From contig NZ_CP170386.1 in the NCBI RefSeq assembly GCF_042468235.1, positions 1,674,001 through 1,738,000 on the forward strand: DNA of 64,000 nucleotides, given 5' to 3'. This stretch comes from Lonepinella sp042468235 (lineage in GTDB: Bacteria > Pseudomonadota > Gammaproteobacteria > Enterobacterales > Pasteurellaceae). The position numbers were made by a program, and so were the translations under genes. The notes beneath the pieces were generated by a model. It was not told the origin of the DNA. It made no database searches and saw only the letters and a list, made by a program, of their open reading frames with translations. The stretch's first letter is position 1. Each line of letters opens with the position of its first letter. Shown one piece after another: positions 21,724-30,040 of the stretch.

Positions 21724-22371
21724 CTATAGCTCATATTTCATTGCTCGAAATCCAGCCATGTTAAGTTTTTCATTCACTTCTTTTAAGCCATCTTCTTTTT
21801 CTTTCTCCGTTAATAATTCTACGTACTTATTCTTTAAAGCTGCATAAGTCTTCCAGAATAAATGTGACGTCACAAAAAGTCCTTGGGATTTGACTAATAT
21901 ATAAGCGTCTGCTGCACCAACTTCTCTTAATTTAGAAATTGTGTCAATCCCGATCTTTCCCAACAGACGTTCGTACTTTAGCGACATATTTGGTAAATTC
22001 CGAATTCGCTTCGCCCTTTCCAAGGTTTCAGCAAGTTTCTCTGATTCAATTTGCTGTAAAGATGCTTTAATCATCTTAATTAAGATGAGACTTTTATCTT
22101 TATCCATCACGTAATCACTCGGAATCAGATAATAATCTCTAATCTTTAAATTACTCGGCACGCCATCCAGTTCCCATGGAATAGCACCAATACTTTTGAC
22201 TTGGTTCGCCAAATCACCTTTGGCTCGAAGATAAAAACCTCCTTTCTTATAAATACCAAACATATGGTCATTATAAAAAATACCGATGCCTGAAAATAAT
22301 TTCTTCGATCGAATATCTCCGAGCAAAGATGTTAATTTTTCATATAAATTAATTGTAGGTATATTTGACAT
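21724..22371 (-). CDS. tfoX: Sxy/TfoX competence activator
   Basis: Sxy works with CRP to turn on competence genes at CRP-S sites; it is cytosolic. From the chosen start it is 215 aa, matching the family. The N-terminal TfoX domain begins YEKLTSLLGDIRSKKLFSGIGIF, with MFGIYKKGGFYLRAKGD; the C-terminal domain carries LPNMSLKYERLLGKIGI and LREVGAADAYI. I chose the Met at 22371 because GGAGGG lies just upstream and homologues start there; 31 more in-frame codons run upstream to 22464 and are probably untranslated leader. In H. influenzae the sxy leader folds to limit translation. The gene fits a genome full of uptake sequences. Confidence 0.92.
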   Translation of the reverse strand: MSNIPTINLYEKLTSLLGDIRSKKLFSGIGIFYNDHMFGIYKKGGFYLRAKGDLANQVKSIGAIPWELDGVPSNLKIRDYYLIPSDYVMDKDKSLILIKMIKASLQQIESEKLAETLERAKRIRNLPNMSLKYERLLGKIGIDTISKLREVGAADAYILVKSQGLFVTSHLFWKTYAALKNKYVELLTEKEKEDGLKEVNEKLNMAGFRAMKYEL

Positions 22372-22518
22372 ATATCCCTCCATAAAGTACCTAAAGGACA
22401 AGTTCACAATCTCATAGTCTCCTATGAAATCACCAAAAATTAATTCATATACTATTAATAACACAATTTATTAACAATTAATATAACCATTTGAAAAACA
22501 AAATTTATTTTTCATAAA

Positions 22519-22534
22519 CGCTACCTAGATCACA
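22519..22534 (-). promoter_or_regulatory. Possible CRP half-site upstream of tfoX
   Basis: Minus strand TGTGATCTAGGTAGCG: the first half matches the CRP consensus fully, the second half poorly. It is about 150 bases upstream of the tfoX start. CRP control of sxy is known in H. influenzae. The rest of the 286-base gap is AT-rich with nothing else I can support. Confidence 0.35.
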
Positions 22535-22657
22535 GTAGTTTTTGCAATATTTTGCTATATTAAAAAATTTTGCATATGAATAAATAACCGCAAAATTTGT
22601 CATGATATTTTCCTTATTTAGTGCTATATTTAATTTTTTATTTTATTCGGATAACAA

Positions 22658-23383
22658 ATGACATTAGAACAATACGCTCAATCCCTATGTTCTCAACATC
22701 CAGATAAACGAGTTTATCCTTTTGAATTTGAGAATAAGTGTTACTGGCTAAAACAACCAGAAAAACCCAAAGGTTCTCAACGGTTACTTAAAATTTACCC
22801 ACATAAAGCTTTCCATCGAGAAGTAGAACGTTTATTAAAACTAAAGCAAAAAAATGCGCCTATTCCACACATTTATATTGCTAACGATAATATGTTAGTC
22901 ATGGAAGATGCGGGTCTTTCTGTCAGCCATTGGCTTTCCGATAAAAATATTTCACCCGAACAAAAACAACAAATTCTAAATGATAGTGCTATTGCATTAG
23001 CAAAATTACATAAACAGAAACTAATTCATGGCAGACCTTTCGTTAAAGACATTCTATGGAAAGATGGTCTAGTTAGTTTTGTTGATTTTGAAGTAGATGC
23101 TGTATCTAATAATCCTACTCAACAACAAGTACAAGATAACATTCTCTTTATTATTGGATTATGTCGGGAACAAGCTATTACTAAAGAACAAATTAGACAA
23201 ACTATACTCACTTACAAAAACTATACTGAACAACATATTTGGCAAGCCACATTAAATAAACTCTGGTATTATCGTTGGGCTTACTGGTTATTACTACCTT
23301 TCAAGAAAATAGCAGGTAAAGATCTAAAAGCACTTTATTTACTGATAGAAATATGCTACCAGGACGATATTCTGGTAAAATAA
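22658..23383 (+). CDS. Small protein-kinase-like / LPS-kinase family protein
   Basis: A 241 aa protein of the BUD32/InaA/Kdo-kinase-like class. YWLKQPEKPKGSQRLLKIYP (about residues 28-47) looks like the glycine-poor nucleotide loop with Lys, MLVMEDAG is the hinge, IHGRPFVKDILW (about 127-138) is the catalytic loop and VSFVDFEVD the metal loop. HGR replaces the usual HGD, so the catalytic Asp is missing at that place while the DFE remains; family members with HGR are known, and activity is open. A hydrophobic stretch WAYWLLLPF lies near the C-terminus. rpe follows after 28 bases. Substrate unknown. Confidence 0.75.
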   Translation: MTLEQYAQSLCSQHPDKRVYPFEFENKCYWLKQPEKPKGSQRLLKIYPHKAFHREVERLLKLKQKNAPIPHIYIANDNMLVMEDAGLSVSHWLSDKNISPEQKQQILNDSAIALAKLHKQKLIHGRPFVKDILWKDGLVSFVDFEVDAVSNNPTQQQVQDNILFIIGLCREQAITKEQIRQTILTYKNYTEQHIWQATLNKLWYYRWAYWLLLPFKKIAGKDLKALYLLIEICYQDDILVK

Positions 23384-23411
23384 GTTCTGATCTTATATTA
23401 GGAGAAATCGT

Positions 23412-24086
23412 ATGCAACCTTATTTAATTGCCCCCTCTATTCTTTCCGCAGACCTTGCTCGTTTAGGTCAAGATGTGGAAAACGTTATCAATTGCGGTGC
23501 AGATTTAATTCATTTTGATGTGATGGATAACCATTATGTTCCCAATCTCACTTTTGGCGCACCGATTTGCCAATCCTTACGTGATTATGGTATCAACTGC
23601 CCCATTGATGTACATTTAATGGCAAGTCCGGTAGAACACTTAATTACCGATTTTGCTAAAGCTGGAGCAACATCCATCACTTTCCACCCCGAAGCTAGCG
23701 TACATATTGACCGTACTTTACAACTAATTAAAGATAATGGCTGTCAATCTGGTTTAGTCTTCAACCCCGCCACCCCGTTAAGCTATTTAGATTATGTGAT
23801 GGATAAAGTTGATATTATTTTACTGATGTCAGTTAATCCCGGCTTTGGTGGACAATCCTTTATTCCAGCTACTTTTGAAAAACTCAAACAGGTTCGCCAA
23901 CGTATTGATGCTAGCGGTTTGCCTATTCGTTTAGAAGTAGATGGTGGCGTAAAAGTGAATAATATTGCACAAATTGCTAAGGCGGGAGCGGATATGTTTG
24001 TAGCGGGTTCAGCAATCTTTGATCAACCTGACTACAGAAAAGTTATTGATGAAATGCGTGCCGAATTAGCAAAAATAACCTCCTAA
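23412..24086 (+). CDS. rpe: Rpe, ribulose-phosphate 3-epimerase
   Basis: Rpe interconverts ribulose and xylulose 5-phosphate in the pentose phosphate pathway. The protein is 224 aa. Motifs of the TIM barrel are complete: APSILSADLARLG at the start, DLIHFDVMDNHYVPNLTFG (metal ligands His, Asp), DVHLM, SVNPGFGGQSFIP and LEVDGGVKVNN. RBS AGGAGAA is 6 bases before the ATG. tkt elsewhere in the window (49717) works in the same pathway. Confidence 0.98.
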   Translation: MQPYLIAPSILSADLARLGQDVENVINCGADLIHFDVMDNHYVPNLTFGAPICQSLRDYGINCPIDVHLMASPVEHLITDFAKAGATSITFHPEASVHIDRTLQLIKDNGCQSGLVFNPATPLSYLDYVMDKVDIILLMSVNPGFGGQSFIPATFEKLKQVRQRIDASGLPIRLEVDGGVKVNNIAQIAKAGADMFVAGSAIFDQPDYRKVIDEMRAELAKITS

Positions 24087-24171
24087 TATCCAAAAAAGTG
24101 CGGTCAAAATTACCTAAAACTTTAACACTGCCAGCAATGGGATAGAACCTTGAACATTTGTTAAAGGAATT

Positions 24172-24354
24172 ATGCGTAAAAAAAACCGCACTTCTCTGAC
24201 AAATCAAAAAATAAAACAAGAATATGTTAATCTTTCAAGTATAAAAAATCGACAAAGTAAAATGAGATCTAATTTAAGCAAATTAAACCATAATGACGAG
24301 AGTGTTGCTATTCTTGCTGGTAGCTTAAAATGGTTAAACCTTGATTTTGATTGA
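24172..24354 (+). CDS. Small basic hypothetical protein
   Basis: A 60-residue frame with a good RBS (AAAGGAATT before ATG). The first half is rich in Lys, Arg, Asn and Gln (MRKKNRTSLTNQKIKQEY), and the end is acidic-hydrophobic (LKWLNLDFD). An uptake sequence covers codons 3-6, so part of the protein is dictated by it. No family recognised; similar length and position in a relative would be needed to confirm it. Confidence 0.45.
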   Translation: MRKKNRTSLTNQKIKQEYVNLSSIKNRQSKMRSNLSKLNHNDESVAILAGSLKWLNLDFD

Positions 24355-24400
24355 AAAATTTACTTGAGACATCAACAGGTCCTAATATACGGAGATAAAA

Positions 24401-24715
24401 ATGGAAAACAAAAGCTTGCCAGACGGGTTTAGTGGTTTTAGTTGGTTATTAGCTGGATTTTGCTTGCCAATATTGTTTTGGCCGTTAGCCTTACTGCTTT
24501 CTCCCGCTATTTTTGATAATCCAAACTTAGATTATTTCAACCGCACTTTTATTTCATTTTCCATGTGGCTTTATCCCTTTGTATTAGCTATTATGGCACG
24601 GATTTTATTTAAGCTAAACCAACGTAATCCCAATTTGGCGAAAAAAGCATTAATCGCAAGTGCGGTGATTTTTTGGTGTGTTGTTGGCTATGTGGTGATT
24701 GTGGGGTTTAACTAA
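24401..24715 (+). CDS. Small inner membrane protein (DUF5389-like)
   Basis: A 104 aa protein with three likely membrane segments: FSWLLAGFCLPILFWPLALLL, FISFSMWLYPFVLAIMARILF and ALIASAVIFWCVVGYVVIVG. The GFSGFSWLLAG start recalls DUF5389 proteins of Pasteurellaceae (from memory). RBS GGAGAT precedes the ATG. The last 8 bases overlap the convergent glpE. Function unknown. Confidence 0.75.
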   Translation: MENKSLPDGFSGFSWLLAGFCLPILFWPLALLLSPAIFDNPNLDYFNRTFISFSMWLYPFVLAIMARILFKLNQRNPNLAKKALIASAVIFWCVVGYVVIVGFN

Positions 24716-25034
24716 ACCCCTGTTCAATCGGTAATCCTGCTTTTTCCCATGCTTCAAAGCCACCAATAATACTATAAACCTGTTCATAGCCTTGCTCGAT
24801 TAAATAGGTGGCGACACTGCGACTACTCACGCCGTGATAACAAACTAAAATCACGGGTTCATCGTAATCATATTCATTTTGGAAATCGCCATAGCTTTGA
24901 TTCGTTAAATGAAATGCCTCGGGAATATGACTGTGGCTATAACGTTGCCAATCACGCACATCTAATAAGGCACAAGTTTGTGTTTGCAACATTTCCCATG
25001 CTTGTTGAGGGCTAATATCAATTATTTGTGTCAT
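24708..25034 (-). CDS. glpE: GlpE, thiosulfate sulfurtransferase (single rhodanese domain)
   Basis: GlpE transfers sulfur from thiosulfate to cyanide or thiols via a persulfide Cys, in the cytosol. The 108 aa protein is one rhodanese domain: ALLDVRDWQRYSHSHIPEAFHL and the active loop CYHGVSS (Cys about residue 65). Its start overlaps the end of rmuC by 17 bases, so translation is likely coupled. Confidence 0.93.
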   Translation of the reverse strand: MTQIIDISPQQAWEMLQTQTCALLDVRDWQRYSHSHIPEAFHLTNQSYGDFQNEYDYDEPVILVCYHGVSSRSVATYLIEQGYEQVYSIIGGFEAWEKAGLPIEQGFS

Positions 25035-26499
25035 CTGCGTTTTCCTTTAAAATCAATAATTTTTCTGTTTCTATATCTTGATGTAATAATTCTACGTTCG
25101 GTAAAGTTTTAGTAACTTTGGCAGATAAATCCTTAAAGCGTTCCACTTTACCCACTAAACCTTGTTGCCCAACTAAAGCCGTCACGGTGTCATTATAGCG
25201 GGAACTTGCTGTGGCTAATGTTCCACCTAATCTTGCCAAACGTTCCGCTAATAAGCAAATTTGATTATAAATATCCCCTGCTTTTTCACTGATTTCTTTG
25301 GCTTCTGCGTTGCCTCGTTCTACTCGCCATAAATTCGCCACGGTGCGTAAAATTGGCATTAAGGTGGTATGTGACACCAAAATTACATTTTTCTGATAAG
25401 CAAAATTAAATAATTCCACATCCGCTTTCATGGCTTCAATATAAGCAGGTTCAACCGCAAAAAACATCAACACAAAATTCGGACTACGCATACCGATTAA
25501 ATTGCTGTAATCTTTTTGGGATAAGTCATTGATATGGTTGCGGATCGCCTTAATATGTTCACGCATAAATTGACTGCGTTGTAGTTCATCTTCTGTATTC
25601 ACCGCATTTTCATAAGCGACTAAGGACATTTTGCTATCAATGATTAAATGTTTGTTATCTGGCAAATGCACCACAAAATCAGGGTAATTATGGTTGCCTT
25701 GTTCATCTTTAAAATGGGCTTGAGCAGAGTAATGATCACCATTCACCAAGCCAGCTAATTGTAACGTCCGTTCTAACTGAATTTCCCCCCAGTTGCCTAA
25801 GGTTTTCTTTTCTCCTTTTAAAGCAGAAGTAAGATTATTCGCTTGTTGTGACATGGAAAGCCCAATTTCAAGCACTTTCTTTAGTTCTGATTCTAACAGA
25901 GTATTCCCTTTTACACTTTCAGAATGTACCTCATTCACCCGTTTTTGAAAGCTCTCAATTTGCTCACGGAACGGTTTTAATAAGCTATCTAATGCCTGTT
26001 GATTGGATTGGCTAAAAGATAGGGATTTTTCTTCTAAGATACGGTTTGCCAAATTTTGAAATTCGACACTTAATTGCTGACGGCTTTGCTGAAAGGTCTG
26101 TTGTTGCTCCGCTAAACTTTTTTCTTTTTCGGCTAAAGTAATTTTGGATCGAGACACTTCTTGTTGAAGTGCGGTTAAAATTTCACGAGTTTTGTCTAAT
26201 TCTGTTGTGCGTTTAGTGATAATGCGATCTCGTTCAGCAATTTCCACATTTAAATATTCTTCTTTGGTTTGCAACTGCATAACAGCTAAATCTTGCTGAT
26301 TTTTCACCGCACTTAGGTTGTCAAATTTATCCACTAATTGATTATAATCATTAATGTTTTTATTTAAATCCTGCTGTAATTCCACTACATCACGATTCCG
26401 CCGTGAGAGTACAAATAATAAGATTAAACATAAAACCAACAGACCCGCTCCGACCCCAAGTGCGGTTAAAAAATAGGGATGTTGTAATAATTCTTGCAT
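25018..26499 (-). CDS. rmuC: RmuC, DNA recombination limiting protein
   Basis: RmuC is a membrane-anchored protein with a PD-(D/E)XK-like nuclease core that lowers inversion at short inverted repeats. From the chosen Met (26499, MQELLQHPYF, RBS AAGGATT) it is 493 aa. An N-terminal membrane segment (LTALGVGAGLLVLCLILLFVLS) is followed by a long coiled coil (about 30-190) and the core with LGNWGEIQLERTLQLAGL, NYPDFVVHLPDNKHLIIDSKMSL and RSPNFVLMFFAVEPAY. The earlier in-frame Met at 26556 lacks an RBS. glpE overlaps the 3' end. Confidence 0.93.
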   Translation of the reverse strand: MQELLQHPYFLTALGVGAGLLVLCLILLFVLSRRNRDVVELQQDLNKNINDYNQLVDKFDNLSAVKNQQDLAVMQLQTKEEYLNVEIAERDRIITKRTTELDKTREILTALQQEVSRSKITLAEKEKSLAEQQQTFQQSRQQLSVEFQNLANRILEEKSLSFSQSNQQALDSLLKPFREQIESFQKRVNEVHSESVKGNTLLESELKKVLEIGLSMSQQANNLTSALKGEKKTLGNWGEIQLERTLQLAGLVNGDHYSAQAHFKDEQGNHNYPDFVVHLPDNKHLIIDSKMSLVAYENAVNTEDELQRSQFMREHIKAIRNHINDLSQKDYSNLIGMRSPNFVLMFFAVEPAYIEAMKADVELFNFAYQKNVILVSHTTLMPILRTVANLWRVERGNAEAKEISEKAGDIYNQICLLAERLARLGGTLATASSRYNDTVTALVGQQGLVGKVERFKDLSAKVTKTLPNVELLHQDIETEKLLILKENADDTNN

Positions 26500-26580
26500 G
26501 GCATAATCCTTCTTAAAACAGTGGCTAGTATAAACGAAAATGCGTAAAATCAGCATAATATTTTTTTAACAGGAATAATC

Positions 26581-27135
26581 ATGACAGGCTCTTTTTTCCC
26601 ACACCGCAAACAACCAGAAATCTGCCCTCAATGTGGTTCGCCGTTGCATATTCGGCAGGGTAAAAAAGGGCTGTTTTTAGGCTGTTCGGCTTATCCAGAC
26701 TGTGATTACTTGAAACCTTTGCAGGCTCAATCTGAACATAAAATCTTAAAACAATTAACTGAAATTTGCCCCGAGTGTGGTTGTCCTTTGCAAGTGAAAC
26801 AAGGTAGTTTCGGTATTTTTATTGGCTGTAGTGGTTATCCTGATTGTCATTTTATTGTGCAAGAAAAACAAGATGAGCCTGAACAATCTTTTGTTTGTCC
26901 TGAATGTGGCAAAGGTGAATTAGTTGCTCGGCGTGGGCGACAAGGTAAGACTTTTTATGCTTGTAATCAATTTCCCCATTGTAAATTTACCTTAGCCAGT
27001 CAACCTTATCAGGTCAGTTGTCCAAACTGCGGTACAAATGTTGCGAGTTTAAAAAAATCCAGCGAAACGCACCGCACTTTTGTGTGTGCTAATAGGCAGT
27101 GTAAGCATGTTTTTGATGTCAATATAGCGGATTAA
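26581..27135 (+). CDS. yrdD: Topoisomerase-type zinc finger protein (YrdD-like)
   Basis: A 184 aa protein made of four C4 zinc modules like those at the C-terminus of DNA topoisomerase I: CPQCGSPL...FLGCSAYPDC, CPECGCPL...FIGCSGYPDC, CPECGKGEL...FYACNQFPHC and CPNCGTNV...FVCANRQC. Such proteins are expected to bind single-stranded nucleic acid. RBS AGGAAT is near the ATG. It is convergent with tusB, with only 5 bases between stops. Confidence 0.88.
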   Translation: MTGSFFPHRKQPEICPQCGSPLHIRQGKKGLFLGCSAYPDCDYLKPLQAQSEHKILKQLTEICPECGCPLQVKQGSFGIFIGCSGYPDCHFIVQEKQDEPEQSFVCPECGKGELVARRGRQGKTFYACNQFPHCKFTLASQPYQVSCPNCGTNVASLKKSSETHRTFVCANRQCKHVFDVNIAD

Positions 27136-27140
27136 CTTGC

Positions 27141-27434
27141 TTACAAAGCAAGTTGCGGTGAATATTGTTCCGTTAGGCTGACAAATTGCACCATATTGAT
27201 AGGTTGGAAATGATCCTGTAATAAACTCAAATTTGGGTGCTGTTGTAAATGCCGTGCGGTTAAATCCGCTTGCATGATGTAGCCATGTTGAACCTGTTGT
27301 AATAATTCGGCTTGTTTCACCATTAATAACACACTGTCGCCCCACAATACTACTGCATCTTGCTCGGTGAGTTGATCAAAATAGCGTTGTAATTCGGTTG
27401 TACTATATTGTGCGTGAGAAAAGGTATAAAGCAT
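27141..27434 (-). CDS. tusB: TusB, sulfur relay subunit
   Basis: TusB is part of the TusBCD heterohexamer that passes persulfide sulfur from TusA toward MnmA for tRNA 2-thiouridine. The protein is about 97 aa with the DsrH fold: MLYTFSHAQY, AVVLWGDSVLL, VYxLxxDLxAR-like YIMQADLTARHL. The second Met (27434) is chosen because AGGA is 7 bases upstream; an ATG two codons earlier also exists. Confidence 0.88.
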   Translation of the reverse strand: MLYTFSHAQYSTTELQRYFDQLTEQDAVVLWGDSVLLMVKQAELLQQVQHGYIMQADLTARHLQQHPNLSLLQDHFQPINMVQFVSLTEQYSPQLAL

Positions 27435-27454
27435 GTACATGTCCTAAAGATGAC

Positions 27455-27817
27455 CTAAAAGGTTAATATTTTCTCCGCACTTTTTAGTGTTTTGATTAGT
27501 AAAGTGCGGTCTATTTTTTGGCAATTTATAATGAATTCAGCTTGATCTAAGCCGTATTGTTGCAAGGATTGTTGGCAGACAAAACGTTGTTCAATTTCGT
27601 ATAAATCGAGTAATTTAAAGGCGTGAATAAAATCTTTCTGCAGAATTAATTCGGGTTGTTGATCGGTTAGCAGATTGAATACGCCATCATCTAGAAAAAA
27701 TACCCCAATTTGGTCTTCTTCGCAAAAAGCAGAAGCGGCAAGTACAGCATCTAAACCTTCTCGGCTAATCGTATTGCCGTGGGGAGCAGTTTTAAAGACA
27801 AAAGCCAGTTTAATCAT
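27455..27817 (-). CDS. tusC: TusC, sulfur relay subunit
   Basis: TusC (DsrF fold) forms the hexamer with TusB and TusD. The 120 aa protein has FVFKTAPHGNTISREGLDAVLAASAF and IGVFFLDDGVFNLL, typical of the family. It overlaps tusD by 4 bases (ATGA). The last 20 codons contain an inverted pair of uptake sequences (27472-27511), so the C-terminal residues DRTL and KSAEK are spelled by them. Confidence 0.9.
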   Translation of the reverse strand: MIKLAFVFKTAPHGNTISREGLDAVLAASAFCEEDQIGVFFLDDGVFNLLTDQQPELILQKDFIHAFKLLDLYEIEQRFVCQQSLQQYGLDQAEFIINCQKIDRTLLIKTLKSAEKILTF

Positions 27818-28167
27818 AGGGTTATCACTCGGTCGGCTTGCAACATGGCAGCACTAAACTCCCCCAGACCGGCTAACACAAAATGTGGGGCCAAGTTCTG
27901 TTCAATAATACCACGCCGTTGGCTAGCACTGATACATAAATGCAATGGGATTTGATGCTGTTGGCTTAACTGCTGCCAAGCTTTCTGTAGATGAAATTCA
28001 TCATTGGCCGGGGATACACAAGCATTGCCATGGCTAACACCTTGTTGAAAAAAGAAGATCTGGCTAATTTGATGTCCTTTTTGCAACAAAGCGTTGGCGA
28101 ATTGATAAGCAAAAAACGCTCCTTGTGAACCATAAACAGGGCTTTTGATGGCAAGTACATAACGCAT
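27814..28167 (-). CDS. tusD: TusD, sulfur relay subunit with catalytic Cys
   Basis: TusD (DsrE fold) carries the acceptor Cys of the relay. In 117 aa, the start MRYVLAIKSPVYGSQGAFFAYQFANALL and LHLCISASQRRGI (Cys about residue 78) match the family. It starts one base after the yheO stop, giving yheO-tusDCB as one operon, the order also seen in E. coli. Confidence 0.93.
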   Translation of the reverse strand: MRYVLAIKSPVYGSQGAFFAYQFANALLQKGHQISQIFFFQQGVSHGNACVSPANDEFHLQKAWQQLSQQHQIPLHLCISASQRRGIIEQNLAPHFVLAGLGEFSAAMLQADRVITL

Positions 28168-28168
28168 T

Positions 28169-28834
28169 TTAGTCTTCGTTATCCTGTTTAATTTGACGAA
28201 TATAGAGATAGACCGTATGGCGAGAAATATCTAAGCGTTCAGCCACTAAATTAATCGCATCTTTAATATCAAAAATACCTTTTTCATACAGAGAAACCAC
28301 AATTTGACGATTCTTATTATTGTTCGCTACAAGTCTATCCGCACTGATTTCTTCGATAGTTTTTTCCACAGTTTGTACCACTAAATCTTCCACTGAACTG
28401 GCAAAATTGACAGACGAGGTTTCATCGTGTTCAGGCGTTGGCATTAAAGTTTGTAGAAACTGTGAAACCGGCACATCTAAATTAATATTAATACACAATA
28501 AACCGATAATGCGTTGATTTTTATTACGAATGGCAATGGTCACCGATTTCATTAACCCGCTACTTTTGGCTTTGGTAAAATAAGGTTTAGACACACTTTC
28601 ATTCTTCATACTATGCAGAGATTGTAAGGCACGATCGGTCATAGGTGAACCTACTTGACGGTTGGTATTGTGTCCATTAGCAATATAAATGGCAGAATGC
28701 TCAAAATCTTCTAAAGAGTGCAGCACAATTTCACAATGGCTTCCGATTAATGCACTCACACCTTCTACTACGGCTTTGTAGGACGTCAAAATCGTCCGAT
28801 CTTCATCGGTGAAAGGGTGTTTCTCATTTAGCAT
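28169..28834 (-). CDS. yheO: YheO-like regulator (PAS-like domain plus C-terminal HTH)
   Basis: A 221 aa putative transcription factor. The N-terminal YheO domain runs about residues 1-130 (EGVSALIGSHCEIVLHSLEDFEHSAIYIANGH, IAIRNKNQRIIGLLCININLDVP). The C-terminal domain is helix-turn-helix (IFDIKDAINLVAERLDISRHTVYLYIRQIK). It precedes tusDCB directly. The ligand and targets are not known from sequence; the position hints at a link with sulfur transfer. Confidence 0.88.
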   Translation of the reverse strand: MLNEKHPFTDEDRTILTSYKAVVEGVSALIGSHCEIVLHSLEDFEHSAIYIANGHNTNRQVGSPMTDRALQSLHSMKNESVSKPYFTKAKSSGLMKSVTIAIRNKNQRIIGLLCININLDVPVSQFLQTLMPTPEHDETSSVNFASSVEDLVVQTVEKTIEEISADRLVANNNKNRQIVVSLYEKGIFDIKDAINLVAERLDISRHTVYLYIRQIKQDNED

Positions 28835-28854
28835 GGGTGATTTCTCAAATAAAT

Positions 28855-28893
28855 CACCGCACTTTTGTCTTTACTAACAAAAGTGCGGTGAGA
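28855..28893 (-). terminator. Uptake-sequence hairpin after fkpA
   Basis: CACCGCACTTTTGT and ACAAAAGTGCGGTG form a 14-bp stem with a short loop 11 bases after the fkpA stop; AT-rich sequence follows on the minus strand. Confidence 0.75.
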
Positions 28894-28900
28894 ATTTTAG

Positions 28901-29671
28901 TTATTTCGCTGAGTTAGCCGGTGTTACATCCAACACTTCAAGTTCAAAATAAAGGGTCGAATTAGCTGGGATTTGTCCCATATCTTGTTCGCCATAAGCC
29001 AACGCCGGTGGCACCACTAATTCAATTTTTCCGCCTTTTTTGATCAGTTGTAAACCTTCAACCCAACCGGGGATTAATTGATTTAATACAAATTCAGCTG
29101 GTTCTCCACGTTCTACCGAACTATCAAATACGGTACCATTGGTTAATTTTCCAGTGTAATGAACTTTGATCGTATCTTCTGGTTTAATCGTTTCACCTTC
29201 GCCGGCTTGTTCGATGTGATAAATCAAACCAGATTGGGTTTCTTGTACGCCTTCTTTTTTCTTAAAATCAGCAATAAATTTTTCGCCGTCTTCTTGCGCT
29301 TTTTTTGCTTGTTCAGCGGCTTTCTTTTGCGATTCTGCTTTTAATTTTTCATCTAGCGCTTTTAAAGTATTGACGAGTTCCGGATTATTTAAATCCACTT
29401 TACCGTTTAAGGTATCTTTTAAACCGGATAATAATTTGTTTTGATCGTATGTTATGAGATCTTTTTGAGCCTCAATCACACCCTTAAGATCGGTACCAAA
29501 TAATACACCTACGGCATAAGAATTATCTTTCACATCACCGCTTTCAGCTTGAGTTTGTGCCGGTTTTGCGGCATCTGTGGATGCAGCGGTTTGCTTTTCA
29601 TTACAAGCAGTGGTGACTACGGTCGCACCAATTAATAATGCAAGCATAGAAATTTTTTTGATTTTTAGCAT
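28901..29671 (-). CDS. fkpA: FkpA/Mip-like lipoprotein, FKBP-type prolyl isomerase
   Basis: A periplasmic prolyl cis-trans isomerase and chaperone. The 256 aa protein begins with a lipoprotein signal (MLKIKKISMLALLIGATVVTTAC, lipobox TTAC). An N-terminal dimerisation region with SYAVGVLFG follows, then a Lys/Ala/Glu-rich helix (about 115-140), and the FKBP domain with VHYTGKLTNGTVFDSS, LNQLIPGWVEGLQL and IPANSTLYFELEVLDV. It is divergent from slyX, the usual neighbour. Confidence 0.95.
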   Translation of the reverse strand: MLKIKKISMLALLIGATVVTTACNEKQTAASTDAAKPAQTQAESGDVKDNSYAVGVLFGTDLKGVIEAQKDLITYDQNKLLSGLKDTLNGKVDLNNPELVNTLKALDEKLKAESQKKAAEQAKKAQEDGEKFIADFKKKEGVQETQSGLIYHIEQAGEGETIKPEDTIKVHYTGKLTNGTVFDSSVERGEPAEFVLNQLIPGWVEGLQLIKKGGKIELVVPPALAYGEQDMGQIPANSTLYFELEVLDVTPANSAK

Positions 29672-29749
29672 GTGCTATCCTTTTATAGGTTAAAATAACG
29701 AGATTAGATTATAGTGCTTATGACATTTTGTCAAATAAAGAGAATGGAT

Positions 29750-29959
29750 ATGCAAATAGAAAAACGAATTGAAGAATTAGAAATGAAATTGACCTTTCAA
29801 GATAATTTATTAGATGAGTTAAATCAGGCTTTGGTTGAACAACAATTTATGATCGATAAAATGCAAATACAATTACGTTATTTAGCGAATAAACTAAAAG
29901 ATATGCAACCTTCAAGTCTGGCAACCAGCGCAGAAGAAACACCACCACCGCATTATTGA
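29750..29959 (+). CDS. slyX: SlyX family coiled-coil protein
   Basis: A 69 aa coiled-coil protein of unknown function with the family pattern EKRIEELEMKLTFQDNLLDELNQALVEQQ and the ending EETPPPHY. Two Met codons are possible (29744 and 29750); AGAG upstream is spaced better for 29750. It is divergent from fkpA. Confidence 0.92.
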   Translation: MQIEKRIEELEMKLTFQDNLLDELNQALVEQQFMIDKMQIQLRYLANKLKDMQPSSLATSAEETPPPHY

Positions 29960-29962
29960 TTA

Positions 29963-29978
29963 TGTGATCTTGCTCACG
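29963..29978 (+). promoter_or_regulatory. Candidate CRP site upstream of ydcH
   Basis: TGTGATCTTGCTCACG matches 9 of 10 conserved CRP positions (TGTGA, 6 bases, TCACA). It lies about 70 bases before the ydcH start, a normal activation distance. Confidence 0.55.
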
Positions 29979-30040
29979 GTTTTTAATTTTCTTTTCAATT
30001 ACAATAGAGTTAATGATGACAAACCATTAAGGAGAAAATT

